A DNA stretch of 64,000 bases from positions 1 to 64,000 of the forward strand of contig SKIF01000010.1 in NCBI GenBank assembly GCA_007116575.1. Reading direction: 5' to 3'. Position 1 is the stretch's first letter. Each line of letters starts with the position of its first letter. The position numbers were made by a program, and so were the translations under genes. This DNA comes from Paracoccaceae bacterium (GTDB taxonomy: Bacteria; Pseudomonadota; Alphaproteobacteria; Rhodobacterales; Rhodobacteraceae). Shown in pieces: positions 1 through 9,513 of this stretch. Under the pieces are notes generated by a model. The model had not been told where the DNA came from. It saw only the letters and a list, made by a program, of their open reading frames with translations, and did no database searches.

Positions 1-1210
1 CGGGTTCTTTGGTCAGGACCAGTTCACCTACACCGTCAGTGATGGCAATGGTGGCGAGGATACGGCGACTGTGGTCGTGTCGGTCAACGCGCCGCCCAAT
101 GCCGAGGATGATGAGGGCTTCACCCAGAAGGGCGAGCCGGTTACCATTGACCTGCTGGCGAATGACAGCGACCCCGATGGCGATCCGCTCATTATTAACG
201 GCTTCACACCGCCGTCCAATGGCACGATCCTGCAGAACGACGATGGGACGGTGACCTACACGCCCAATGACGGGTTCTTTGGTCAAGACAGCTTCACCTA
301 TCAGATCACCGATGGGAATGGTGGCACCGATATCGCCTCGGTCATTGTGACGGTCAACGCGCCGCCCAATGCGGTGGACGACGTGTTCGAAACAGGATTT
401 GGCGAGACAGTCATCGGCAGTGTTCTGGATAATGACACTGATCCGGATGGCGATTTGCTGACGGTGATTAGCACCACTGATCCGGCGAACGGCACTGTCA
501 TCATGAACGACGACGGTGAATTCAGCTACACGCCCAATGACGGGTTCTTCGGCAGTGACAGCTTCACCTACACGGCCAGTGATGGCAATGGTGGCGAAGA
601 CACCGCGACAGTGTTCATCACGGTCGGGGAAGAGCCGAACAATCCGCCCTTCGCTCAGAACGACTTTTTCTTCGGGCCGTTCGACGAAGACATCACCGGC
701 AATGTGCTGGACAATGATTCGGACCCGGACGATAATCCGCTGACGGTGATCAGCAATACGGACCCGGAAAACGGGACAGTGACGCTGGGGCCGGATGGCG
801 ATTTCGTCTACACGCCCAATGACGGGTTCACCGGGCCGGACAGCTTTGAGTACACGATCAGCGATGGCCGTGGCGGAGAAGACACGGCGACGGTCAATCT
901 GTTCGTCTCCGACGAGCCGTGCGAGCCGGAGAACCAGCCGCCCGTGGCATTCAAGGACATCTTCACGACGGACGGGATCGGAGAGGAGTTTGAGGGCAAC
1001 GTTCTCGACAATGACGTCGACCCCGATGGCGATGATCTCTCGGTGTTGATCCATACACAGCCGGAGAACGGTACTGTTGTCATGGACAAGGATACCGGTG
1101 ACTTCACTTACACACCGAATCCCGGCTTCTTTGGGCAGGAAACGTTCAAATATGTCGTCACTGACGGCAAAGGCGGGTTCGATCTCGGCAACGTGAAGAT
1201 TACGGTACCC
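1..1210 (+). repeat. Tandem repeats of about 270-300 bp encoding cadherin-like modules
   Basis: 'cgggttctt'-type unit starts near 1, 271, 541, 823 and 1123; DNA string tacacgcccaatgacgggttc recurs. Confidence 0.85.
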
Positions 1211-1819
1211 TGCTTCGCGGCGGGCACACTCATTGCGACGACGGACGGGTTGAAGCCGGTCGAAGAGATTCGCGTGGGTGATCGCGTTCTGACCCGCGAC
1301 GACGGGTATCAGGAAGTGCGGTGGGCGGGTCAGCGCACGCTTGACGGCACATATCTGGCGCAAAACCCGGATTTCACGTCGGTCATGATCAAGGCTGGTG
1401 CGCTTGGCAACAATCTGCCGCGTCGTGATCTGCGTGTTTCGCCCGGTCACCGGATGCTGGTCAGCGGCATTCACGCCGAGATGATGTTCGGGGAACGCGA
1501 TGTGCTTGTGGCTGCCAGCGATCTGGTCGGCCAGCCCGGGATCAGCTTTGATGCGCGCCCGGTGACCTATGTGCACATCATGTTTGACCGCCATCAGGTT
1601 ATCGACTCAGAGGGCGCATGGAGCGAAAGCTTCCAGCCCGCCGATATGACCCTGAACGGTCTCGATAGCCAGCAACGCGAAGAGTTGCTTGAGCTCTTCC
1701 CCGAGTTGGGGTCGCGCAAGGGGCAACGCGGCTATGCTGCAGCCCGTCGTGTTCTGGCACCGCATGAGGCATCGGCTTTGATGTCGCTGCAGAACGAAAC
1801 GCAGAAAGTCTCGGCATAG
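2..1819 (+). CDS. Cadherin-like/Ig-like tandem-repeat protein with C-terminal Hint domain (5'-truncated by window)
   Basis: Frame open from base 2; repeated 'YTPNDGFFGxDSFTYxxSDGNGG' units, then CFAAGTLIATTDGLKPVEEIRVGDRVLTRD...SPGHRMLV typical of Hint_2 domains. Confidence 0.88.
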   Translation, partial: GFFGQDQFTYTVSDGNGGEDTATVVVSVNAPPNAEDDEGFTQKGEPVTIDLLANDSDPDGDPLIINGFTPPSNGTILQNDDGTVTYTPNDGFFGQDSFTYQITDGNGGTDIASVIVTVNAPPNAVDDVFETGFGETVIGSVLDNDTDPDGDLLTVISTTDPANGTVIMNDDGEFSYTPNDGFFGSDSFTYTASDGNGGEDTATVFITVGEEPNNPPFAQNDFFFGPFDEDITGNVLDNDSDPDDNPLTVISNTDPENGTVTLGPDGDFVYTPNDGFTGPDSFEYTISDGRGGEDTATVNLFVSDEPCEPENQPPVAFKDIFTTDGIGEEFEGNVLDNDVDPDGDDLSVLIHTQPENGTVVMDKDTGDFTYTPNPGFFGQETFKYVVTDGKGGFDLGNVKITVPCFAAGTLIATTDGLKPVEEIRVGDRVLTRDDGYQEVRWAGQRTLDGTYLAQNPDFTSVMIKAGALGNNLPRRDLRVSPGHRMLVSGIHAEMMFGERDVLVAASDLVGQPGISFDARPVTYVHIMFDRHQVIDSEGAWSESFQPADMTLNGLDSQQREELLELFPELGSRKGQRGYAAARRVLAPHEASALMSLQNETQKVSA

Positions 1820-1904
1820 ACGGGCTGCGTTCCGACAAGGTCCGGATGTGACGCATATGCAGGGCGACCATGTCGCCCTGCTTTGGCAAAATTCCGAAAG
1901 CATG

Positions 1905-1945
1905 ACCCACCCAGCGCCTGATAATGGCGGGGTGGGTTTTGTTTT
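1905..1945 (+). terminator. Rho-independent terminator
   Basis: ACCCACCC...GGGTGGGT stem followed by TTTGTTTT; a further 9-bp hairpin CAGGGCGAC-CAT-GTCGCCCTG lies at 1860-1880. Confidence 0.75.
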
Positions 1946-2341
1946 GAGCTAACTGAATCGGCAGACCTCGGGCCGCTGAATCGCGTTCAAAGCAGCGCAC
2001 ACATGGCTGTGCTTGACCTGGGCAAGGGTGTTTGGATGGTTACAGCAGGTCGCGCTAAGCGCATCCGATCTTGCCATGAGACTTGTGATGTGGACATCGC
2101 TCATACACTGGCGCGAGGTACAATCCTGCAAGCCCTGCACCAGCAGCGAAAATGGTGGCGTCGGGTTTCTGCGCCAGAGCAGACAAGCGCGGTAGACACG
2201 TAGCAGGGCGGCAAGGAACAATGCCCTGCAATGCCGTCGATATCAGTCCAGCCAGGTCGTCCAGGGCCCATGTGACCATAAACCGAGAGCTAACTATGCG
2301 AAAACGCTAAGATAAGTGCCCTCTGCCACCCGGACCGTGAT

Positions 2342-2417
<76 letters not shown>

Positions 2418-2494
2418 CCAATGCCGAGCGTCATACGCAAGCGCACGCGCGGACGCAACAGAAAAAACCGCGCACGGATGTTCCGTGTTGCGGC

Positions 2495-2809
2495 TCAGTC
2501 GTCGTCATCGGCAGACACGTCTGCCAGATCGTCGAGCGCAACTGTATCTTCGTCATCGTCTTCCAGCAGTTCGTCATCCACCTCAACCGCGTCTTCATCA
2601 TCGACCAGCAGATCGTCGTCGTCAGCCTTGGCAGAGGTAGTAGCCTTGGCCTTGAGTGCGGCGGACGTGTCTTCGGTGCGGCGGTCCTGCAAATCGTTGA
2701 CCACCACCTTCCCCGTATAGGGGCTGATGATCGGGTCCTTGTTGAGGTCGTAGAACTTCTTGCCGGTCTCTGGGCAGACGCGCTTCACGCCCCATTCTGG
2801 ATTGGACAT
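2495..2809 (-). CDS. TIGR02300-like FYDLNKDP-motif protein with acidic C-terminal tail
   Basis: MSNPEWGVKRVCPETGKKFYDLNKDPIISPYTGKVV...; Asp/Glu-rich tail; start chosen inside the longer ORF. Confidence 0.85.
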   Translation of the reverse strand: MSNPEWGVKRVCPETGKKFYDLNKDPIISPYTGKVVVNDLQDRRTEDTSAALKAKATTSAKADDDDLLVDDEDAVEVDDELLEDDDEDTVALDDLADVSADDDD

Positions 2810-2921
2810 CGGGAATTCCTCTGCGAGCAAGTCTTTCTTCAAGCCTCGTGCCGTGCCATAACTCGGACTAGCTGTAAAGGCCCCAGCAGGGGCCAACGCG
2901 CGAGGCAGGCGGTTTTTCCGT

Positions 2922-3683
2922 ATGGGGCAGAGCACACAAACGCTTGAAGGGATCGCCGTGCAGGACGGGGTGGCGCGGTTGCCCGGTTCGCCCGCGCTGG
3001 AGGTGACGCTGCGCCGTTCGAGGCGCGCGCGCCGGCTGAGCCTGCGTGTTTCGGGGCTGGACGGGCGGGCGACGCTGACCATCCCGCCGCGCTTTCCGCA
3101 GGCGCAGGCGCTGGGCTTTTTGAACGAACGGGCCGCATGGCTGCGCAAGGCGCTGGACCGGGTGCAGGCTCCGGCACCGGTCAGGCCCGGCGGGACGCTG
3201 CTCTATCGCGGAAACTTACTGGAGCTGCGCGAAGCCGAAGGGCAGAGGATCCGGCTGGCGGGGGATTCGCTTCTGGTTCCGCCTGATCCCTCCGGCACCC
3301 GCACGGGCCCGCGGCTGGAGACGTTTCTGAAGGCCGATGCCCGCGCGGCGCTGCTACCTGCGGTCGAGCGCTATACGACAGCGCTGGGTCGCCGCGCGAA
3401 GGCGGTCACGCTGCGCGACACGCGTTCGCGCTGGGGGTCGTGCACGTCGCAGGGGCGGCTGATGTTTTCCTGGCGGCTGATCATGGCTCCGCCTGACGTG
3501 CTCGATTATGTCGTCGCACATGAGGTTGCGCATCTGGCGCATATGGACCATTCGCGCGCCTTCTGGGATTGCGTGGGCCGTCTGATGCCGGATTACACAG
3601 CCCATCGGAACTGGCTGCGCAGCTATGGCGCGCAGCTTCACAGCTATAGTTTCAAGGCGCGCAGTGCGGCCGAAAGCGGGTAG
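2922..3683 (+). CDS. YgjP-like (DUF45) metallopeptidase-domain protein
   Basis: RDTRSRWGSCTSQGRLMFSWRLIMAP...VVAHEVAHLAHMDHS: zincin HExxH motif and SRWGSC signature. Confidence 0.88.
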   Translation: MGQSTQTLEGIAVQDGVARLPGSPALEVTLRRSRRARRLSLRVSGLDGRATLTIPPRFPQAQALGFLNERAAWLRKALDRVQAPAPVRPGGTLLYRGNLLELREAEGQRIRLAGDSLLVPPDPSGTRTGPRLETFLKADARAALLPAVERYTTALGRRAKAVTLRDTRSRWGSCTSQGRLMFSWRLIMAPPDVLDYVVAHEVAHLAHMDHSRAFWDCVGRLMPDYTAHRNWLRSYGAQLHSYSFKARSAAESG

Positions 3684-4204
3684 CGTTCGAGAACATCATA
3701 GACCGCGCCATCGGGGCGCAGATGTGAGCGGAACAGCGCGATTTCCGTGACCTCGAAGGGTTCGGTGCGAAACTGGCTTGATTGCGCGACAGCCTGTTCC
3801 AGAGTGGGTTGCTCGAAACTGCCCGGGCGCAGATAGGACAGCGTGACATGGGGTTGATAGCGGCGCTTTTCCGGTGCGAAACCTGCTTCGCGTGCGATCC
3901 GCACCAGTTTTTCATGCAGCCGCATCAATACAGGGTCAGGCCGCACGCGAGCGTGCAGATTATGCGCCTTGTCCTTTCCGAAGAGTCCCAGCCCCTCCAG
4001 TACCAGCTGAACAGGGGCGGATTCCAGCCGCGACAGCGCCAGATCGAGTGCATCTAGCTGCGCGTTATCCGTGTCACCCAGAAAGACCAGTGTGACATGA
4101 AAATTCTCGGGCGGCAGCTTGCGTTTGACCGGCATCAGGAATTGCTGCAGCACAAGCTGGCTGCGGATATGCTGCGGCAGTTCCAGCCCCAGAAAGCAGC
4201 GCAT
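3644..4204 (-). CDS. thpR: RNA 2',3'-cyclic phosphodiesterase (LigT/ThpR family)
   Basis: Two HxT motifs: FHVTLVFLGDT and PHVTLSYLR. Confidence 0.88.
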   Translation of the reverse strand: MRCFLGLELPQHIRSQLVLQQFLMPVKRKLPPENFHVTLVFLGDTDNAQLDALDLALSRLESAPVQLVLEGLGLFGKDKAHNLHARVRPDPVLMRLHEKLVRIAREAGFAPEKRRYQPHVTLSYLRPGSFEQPTLEQAVAQSSQFRTEPFEVTEIALFRSHLRPDGAVYDVLERYPLSAALRALKL

Positions 4205-4212
4205 CACTGGCT

Positions 4213-4536
4213 TCAGTCGGGCTGATAGAGGGCGGCGACCTCATACATCACCGGCTCGAATCTCGCGCACATCTGGGCGATGGCGCGGTTGCGTTCTCGC
4301 ATCTCGGGGGTGCGCAGCATGGCCTGGAAATCGCTCCGCTCGCGCCAGCGCGAGTAGGTCGCAATCCGTGTCTGCGCGTCATTGACATGAATCGCCCCGC
4401 CCAAAAATCCGGGTTGGTGACGGATGACCTTGTCATAGGCATCCTGCAGGGCTTCGAGCACATCCGCGCAGGTGCCCGGGGTCATCTCGAAGGTGCTGAT
4501 GACGGTCTGGCCGTCACCATTGGTGGTGATCTTCAT
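4213..4536 (-). CDS. Antibiotic biosynthesis monooxygenase (ABM)-domain protein
   Basis: Small ORF MKITTNGDGQTVISTFEMTPGTCADVLEALQDAY...QPGFLGGAIHVND. Confidence 0.72.
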   Translation of the reverse strand: MKITTNGDGQTVISTFEMTPGTCADVLEALQDAYDKVIRHQPGFLGGAIHVNDAQTRIATYSRWRERSDFQAMLRTPEMRERNRAIAQMCARFEPVMYEVAALYQPD

Positions 4537-4599
4537 CTGCTGACCTCCTCGCTGGCTGGCTCCATGGTGACGCAAACGCGCCCGCCTGCCAAGGGGCCG

Positions 4600-5865
4600 T
4601 CACGCCTGCGCGAGCGCAGCCATGAGCCGGGCTTTCTCGCCACTGCACTGCGGGTCCGAGAGTGCCTCGGCCAGCGCTTCGAGCGAGGCGATGGAATGGG
4701 CCGCGCGGAACGCATCGACATGCGGCAGCATCGCGCGGATACCGCGCGCACGAGGGGTGAACTCATCCCAGCGCAAGAGCGGGTTGAGCCAGATCAGGTG
4801 GCGCGCGGACAGGTGCAACCGCTCCATCTCATGCGCGAGAAGCTCCGGGTCATCGCGGTCGAGCCCGTCCGAAATGAGCAGCACCACCGCGCCCTGTGAC
4901 AGCACGCGGCGCGACCAATCCACATTGAACGCGCGCAGACAGGCCCCGATGCGGGTGCCGCCCTGCCAGTCCTGCGCTTCCGAGCCTGCGGCATTGAGCG
5001 CGGCATCGACATCGCGGGTGCGCAGGTGGCGGGTGATATTGGTCAGCCGCGTGCCGAAGGTGAAGGCATGGACCTTTGCCCAGCCCTGTCCCTGCCGGTT
5101 GGCAACAGCATGGACGAAATGCAGCACCATGCGCGAATACTGCGACATAGAGCCCGAAATATCGCAGAGCACCACGAGCGCAGGCCAGCGCGGGACCGGG
5201 CGGCGGCGGTGGATGCGGGGAATCTCGCCGCCCTGACGGATCGCGCCGCGCATGGTCCGCCGCCAGTCGGGCCGCTGACCCTGCGGGCAGGCTCTCAGGC
5301 GCCGCGTAGCGATGGGTTTCACAGGCAAGGTCAGGCGCGCGAGCATCCTCTTCGCAGCGGTCACTTCTTCGGTGGACATCTGCTCGAAATCGAGCGTTCT
5401 CAGCCGCTCCTGGCCTGAGGCCGTCTGCGAGGCATCGATCTGAACTTCGGTGTTTTCCTCGTCCTGCGGTTTGTTTTCGGGCTGTTCCGGCGCTGTGGCC
5501 CCGTCGAGCAGGGCCTCGGCCGCGCGTTTCGCGGCTGCCTCAGCGGCTTTCTCTTCGCTGGCATTGCGGATCGCGGGCAGCATCAGCGACATCATGTGTT
5601 CGAGATAGCGCGGGTCGCGCCAGTAGAGGCGGAAGATCTGCGCGAAGATTTGCCGCTCTTCGGGTCGGTTGACGAAAACGGCATGCAGCGCCCAGTAGAA
5701 ATCGGCCTTGCGTTCGAACCCGGCTGCGGCCACGGCCTCGATCGCCGCCTGCACGCGCCCCGGCCCGATGGGCAGCCCTGCGCGGCGCAGCGCGCGCGCG
5801 AAATGGGTGATGTTGTCGACGAGCTTGCCGTCTTCGGGGATCGGCAGATCAGCGTAGCGCGCCAT
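4600..5865 (-). CDS. VWA-domain protein, CoxE-like
   Basis: VVLCDISGSMSQYSRMVLHFVHAV (MIDAS DxSxS) with HAFTFGTRLTNITRHLRTRD. Confidence 0.88.
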   Translation of the reverse strand: MARYADLPIPEDGKLVDNITHFARALRRAGLPIGPGRVQAAIEAVAAAGFERKADFYWALHAVFVNRPEERQIFAQIFRLYWRDPRYLEHMMSLMLPAIRNASEEKAAEAAAKRAAEALLDGATAPEQPENKPQDEENTEVQIDASQTASGQERLRTLDFEQMSTEEVTAAKRMLARLTLPVKPIATRRLRACPQGQRPDWRRTMRGAIRQGGEIPRIHRRRPVPRWPALVVLCDISGSMSQYSRMVLHFVHAVANRQGQGWAKVHAFTFGTRLTNITRHLRTRDVDAALNAAGSEAQDWQGGTRIGACLRAFNVDWSRRVLSQGAVVLLISDGLDRDDPELLAHEMERLHLSARHLIWLNPLLRWDEFTPRARGIRAMLPHVDAFRAAHSIASLEALAEALSDPQCSGEKARLMAALAQA

Positions 5866-5941
5866 GATCAGGCGGGGCGCAGGGGCGTTGCCCCTCTTGG
5901 CTGCGCCAGCTCACCCCAGAGTATTGCTGGCAAGGTGAACC

Positions 5942-6847
5942 TCATGCGGGCTCCAGCGACTGGCGGGCTTCATCAAGGATTTTCTTCGCCTCCATCCCCT
6001 GCAGTCGGGCGATATCGTCCTGATACTTGAGGATCGCGCCGAGCGTGTCGGAGATGACCTCGGGCGAGAGTTCGAGCACATCGAGCGCGAGCAGGCATTT
6101 CGCCCAGTCGATGGTTTCGGCGACGCCCGGCTTCTTGAACAGATCCTCGCTGCGCAACCGCTGCACGAAGGCCACGATCTCGCGCGAGAGGGCGGCGCTG
6201 GCCTCGGGCGCGCGGGCGCTGAGGATCTCGAGTTCGCGTTCAAAGGAGGGATAGCCGACCCAGTGATAGAGGCAACGCCGCTTGAGCGCATCATGCACTT
6301 CTCGAGTGCGGTTGGAGGTCAGAATCACAATGGGCGGCTCTGCCGCGCGGATTGTGCCGAGTTCGGGGATGGTGACCTGATAATCGGACAGCGCCTCGAG
6401 CAGGAAGGCCTCGAAGGGCTCGTCGGTGCGGTCGATCTCGTCGATCAGCAGGACGGGGGGGCCACCCTCCTGCGGGCGCATGGCCTGCAGGAGCGGGCGC
6501 TCGATAAGATAGTCGGGGCCGAAAAGAGTGGTCTGCATCTCGGTGCGTTCGCCGCTTGCTTCCATGGCGCGGATTGCCAGCATCTGGGCGGGGAAGTTCC
6601 ACTCATAGACCGCAGAGGCCGCATCAAGCCCCTCATAGCATTGCAGCCGGATCAGATGGCGACCAAGCCCCGTTGCGATGGCGCGCGCAATCTCGGTCTT
6701 GCCGGTGCCGGGCTCGCCTTCCAGAAAGATCGGGCGACCGAGGCGCAGCGACAGAAACACCACAGTCGCGAGCGATCGGTCAGCGATATAGGATTGCTCT
6801 GCCAGCAGCGCCTGCACGGCACTGATACTCGCGAAATTGTCTTGCAT
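5942..6847 (-). CDS. MoxR-family AAA ATPase (CoxD-like)
   Basis: EGEPGTGKTEIARAIA Walker A, LLIDEIDRTDEPFEAFLLE Walker B. Confidence 0.92.
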   Translation of the reverse strand: MQDNFASISAVQALLAEQSYIADRSLATVVFLSLRLGRPIFLEGEPGTGKTEIARAIATGLGRHLIRLQCYEGLDAASAVYEWNFPAQMLAIRAMEASGERTEMQTTLFGPDYLIERPLLQAMRPQEGGPPVLLIDEIDRTDEPFEAFLLEALSDYQVTIPELGTIRAAEPPIVILTSNRTREVHDALKRRCLYHWVGYPSFERELEILSARAPEASAALSREIVAFVQRLRSEDLFKKPGVAETIDWAKCLLALDVLELSPEVISDTLGAILKYQDDIARLQGMEAKKILDEARQSLEPA

Positions 6848-6975
6848 TCGTGCAGCCTCCGCCCTGCCGCCTTCAAGCTGGCGCGCAAGACCCCCAAGGT
6901 CAAGCCCGGCCCTGCCGATCCGCTGACCATTCTGTGACCGAAAGCCACATCTGGACGCGGTAAAGAGGCTTTGCC

Positions 6976-8979
6976 ATGCACAGGATCTGCGATAAAACCC
7001 TGAGCATGATAGTAGAACTCGGACATTTCGCCCTCATCCTCGCCTTTGCCGTGGCTCTGGCGCAGTCGCTTATCCCGCTCATTGGCGCGCACAAGGGCTG
7101 GCGCGACTGGATGGTGATTGCCAACCCGATGGCGACGACGCAATTCCTGCTGATCGGCTTTTCCTATGCGGCGCTGACCTACGCTTTTCTGGTGTCGGAT
7201 TTCTCGGTCAAGCTGGTGGTGGACAATTCGCACACGCTCAAGCCACTGATCTACAAGATTTCGGGCGTGTGGGGGAATCACGAGGGCTCGCTGCTGTTAT
7301 GGGTGCTGATCCTGACGCTGTTCGGGGCCTGCGCGGCATGGTTCGGGGGCAATCTGCCAGCCTCGTTGCAGGCGCGTGTTCTGGCCGTGCAATCGGCGAT
7401 CACGGCGGCGTTCATGGCGTTTACGATCTTCACCTCCAACCCGTTCACGCGGCTGGCTTCCCCGCCCTTTGACGGGACGGATCTGAACCCGCTGTTGCAG
7501 GATCCGGGCCTCGCCTTTCACCCGCCCTTTCTCTATCTGGGTTATGTCGGCCTCTCGATGGCGTTCAGCTTCGCTGTCGCCGCGCTGATCGAGGGGCGCG
7601 TCGATGCCGCCTGGGGGCGCTGGGTGCGGCCCTGGACGCTGGCGGCCTGGGTGTTCCTGACCATCGGCATCGCAACAGGCTCGTGGTGGGCCTATTACGA
7701 GCTGGGCTGGGGCGGGTTCTGGTTCTGGGACCCGGTCGAGAATGCCTCGCTGATGCCCTGGCTTTTCGCGGCGGCGCTGCTGCACTCGGCCATCGTGGTC
7801 GAGAAACGCGAGACGCTGAAAAGCTGGACGATCCTGCTGGCAATTCTGGGGTTCGGCTTTTCGCTGATCGGCACCTTCATCGTGCGCTCGGGGCTTCTGA
7901 CCTCGGTCCATGCCTTTGCCATGGACCCGGAGCGCGGCATATTCATCCTGATGATCGTCGCGGCCTTCATGGGGGGCGCGCTGACGCTTTTTGCGTTCCG
8001 CGCGCCGGTGCTCGAGGCCAAGGGCGTTTTCGCCACAGTCAGCCGCGAATCGGCGCTGGTGATCAACAATGTGCTGCTTGCCGTCTCCAGCTTCGTGATC
8101 TTCATCGGAACGATGTGGCCGTTGGTGGCCGAGATGCTGTTTGACCGGGTGCTTTCGGTCGGGCCGCCTTTTTTCAACGTCGCATTCACGCCCTTCATGG
8201 TGGCGCTGGCCATGGTGTTGCCGATCGGGGCGATTCTGCCTTGGAAACGCGGCAATCTGGAACGCGCCATGCGGTCGCTCTGGGGGCTTGCGGTGTTCTC
8301 GGTGGCCATGGGTGCGCTGACATGGGCGCTGCAGACCGGCAATTCGCCGCTTGTGCCCATCGGGCTGGCGTTGGCGGTCTGGGTGGTGCTTGGCTCGGTG
8401 GTTGATCTGTGGTCGCGCACCGGGCGGGGTGATATCGGGGGCCGCCTGCGCCGCCTGACCCGCCTGCCCCGCGCCGATTGGGGAAAGGCCACTGCCCATG
8501 CCGGGCTGGGGATCTCGGTCTTTGCTGTCGCCTCGCTGATGGGGTGGGAGAGCGAGGATATCCGTGTCGTTCAGATCGGCGAAAGCTGGGAGAAGGGCGG
8601 CTATACGCTGACGCTGAACTCGGTGGACCGGGTGCAGGGGCCGAACTATGTCTCGACCATGGGGATCATCGAGGCCACGCGCGACGGGCGACCCGTCGCC
8701 ACGCTGCGCCCCGAGAAACGCTTCTACCCCGTCGCAGGGATGCCCACCACTCAAGCGGCCATCGACTACCGGGTGCTGCGTGATCTGTATATCACGCTGG
8801 GTGACCCGCAGGATAATGGCGGCTGGGTGGTGCGGACCTATATCAAACCCTTCGCGAACTGGCTCTGGTTCGGGTGTTTCCTGATGGCGCTGGGCGGCAT
8901 CTTCAGCCTGAGCGACCGGCGCTACCGTGTGGCCGCAGGGGCGAGCCGCGATGCACGCGGCGCGGTGCCCGCTGAATGA
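6976..8979 (+). CDS. ccmF: Cytochrome c-type biogenesis protein / heme lyase CcmF
   Basis: Polytopic; GVWGNHEGSLLLWV and WGGFWFWDPVENASLMPWL heme-handling motifs. Confidence 0.96.
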   Translation: MHRICDKTLSMIVELGHFALILAFAVALAQSLIPLIGAHKGWRDWMVIANPMATTQFLLIGFSYAALTYAFLVSDFSVKLVVDNSHTLKPLIYKISGVWGNHEGSLLLWVLILTLFGACAAWFGGNLPASLQARVLAVQSAITAAFMAFTIFTSNPFTRLASPPFDGTDLNPLLQDPGLAFHPPFLYLGYVGLSMAFSFAVAALIEGRVDAAWGRWVRPWTLAAWVFLTIGIATGSWWAYYELGWGGFWFWDPVENASLMPWLFAAALLHSAIVVEKRETLKSWTILLAILGFGFSLIGTFIVRSGLLTSVHAFAMDPERGIFILMIVAAFMGGALTLFAFRAPVLEAKGVFATVSRESALVINNVLLAVSSFVIFIGTMWPLVAEMLFDRVLSVGPPFFNVAFTPFMVALAMVLPIGAILPWKRGNLERAMRSLWGLAVFSVAMGALTWALQTGNSPLVPIGLALAVWVVLGSVVDLWSRTGRGDIGGRLRRLTRLPRADWGKATAHAGLGISVFAVASLMGWESEDIRVVQIGESWEKGGYTLTLNSVDRVQGPNYVSTMGIIEATRDGRPVATLRPEKRFYPVAGMPTTQAAIDYRVLRDLYITLGDPQDNGGWVVRTYIKPFANWLWFGCFLMALGGIFSLSDRRYRVAAGASRDARGAVPAE

Positions 8980-9446
8980 CCCGCCTGATTGCCATTGTGC
9001 TGGCTCTTGGGCTGGTGGTGGGGCTGACAGGGCCTGCGCTGGCCGTGCAGCCCGACGAGATCCTCGACGATCCGGTGCTTGAGCAACGCGCCCGCGACCT
9101 TTCGGCCGGGCTGCGCTGCCTTGTCTGTCGCAACGAATCGATCGACGAATCAAACGCCGACCTGGCCCGCGACATGCGCCTTCTGGTGCGTGAACGGCTG
9201 GTCGAGGGCGACAGTGATGCCGAGGTTATAGCCTTCATTGTCGAGCGCTACGGTGAATATGTCCTGCTGCGCCCGACGACCGAGGGCGCGAATCTGATCC
9301 TGTGGGTAGCCGCGCCGGCGCTGTTCGTTATCACCATGCTGGGCGCGCTGCTCTATCTGCGACGCCGTGAGACCGCGCCGGAGCCCATGCGCGAAGGGCT
9401 GAGCCCCGAGGACGAGGCGCGGCTGAAGGAACTTCTGAAAGACTGA
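8976..9446 (+). CDS. ccmH: Cytochrome c-type biogenesis protein CcmH/CycL
   Basis: LRCLVCRNESIDESNADLARDMR (LRCxxC) motif; ATGA overlap with ccmF. Confidence 0.95.
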   Translation: MTRLIAIVLALGLVVGLTGPALAVQPDEILDDPVLEQRARDLSAGLRCLVCRNESIDESNADLARDMRLLVRERLVEGDSDAEVIAFIVERYGEYVLLRPTTEGANLILWVAAPALFVITMLGALLYLRRRETAPEPMREGLSPEDEARLKELLKD

Positions 9447-9513
9447 CGCCATGTCGGGGCTTCCCCTCGGGCACGTCACGGGTAATGTGGCGCAAAACGC
9501 GAGGAGACGACCC

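Noticed and set aside
1946-2295. 9-bp direct repeat GAGCTAACT (1946-1954 and 2287-2295) as an IS target-site duplication
   Set aside because: A 9-mer repeat within ~400 bp is expected by chance fairly often, and no inverted repeats or transposase coding was found between the copies.
7297-9153. 618-aa minus-strand ORF antisense to ccmF
   Set aside because: Gln/Arg/Pro-rich, no domain signatures; typical GC-rich shadow frame of a clearly identified gene.
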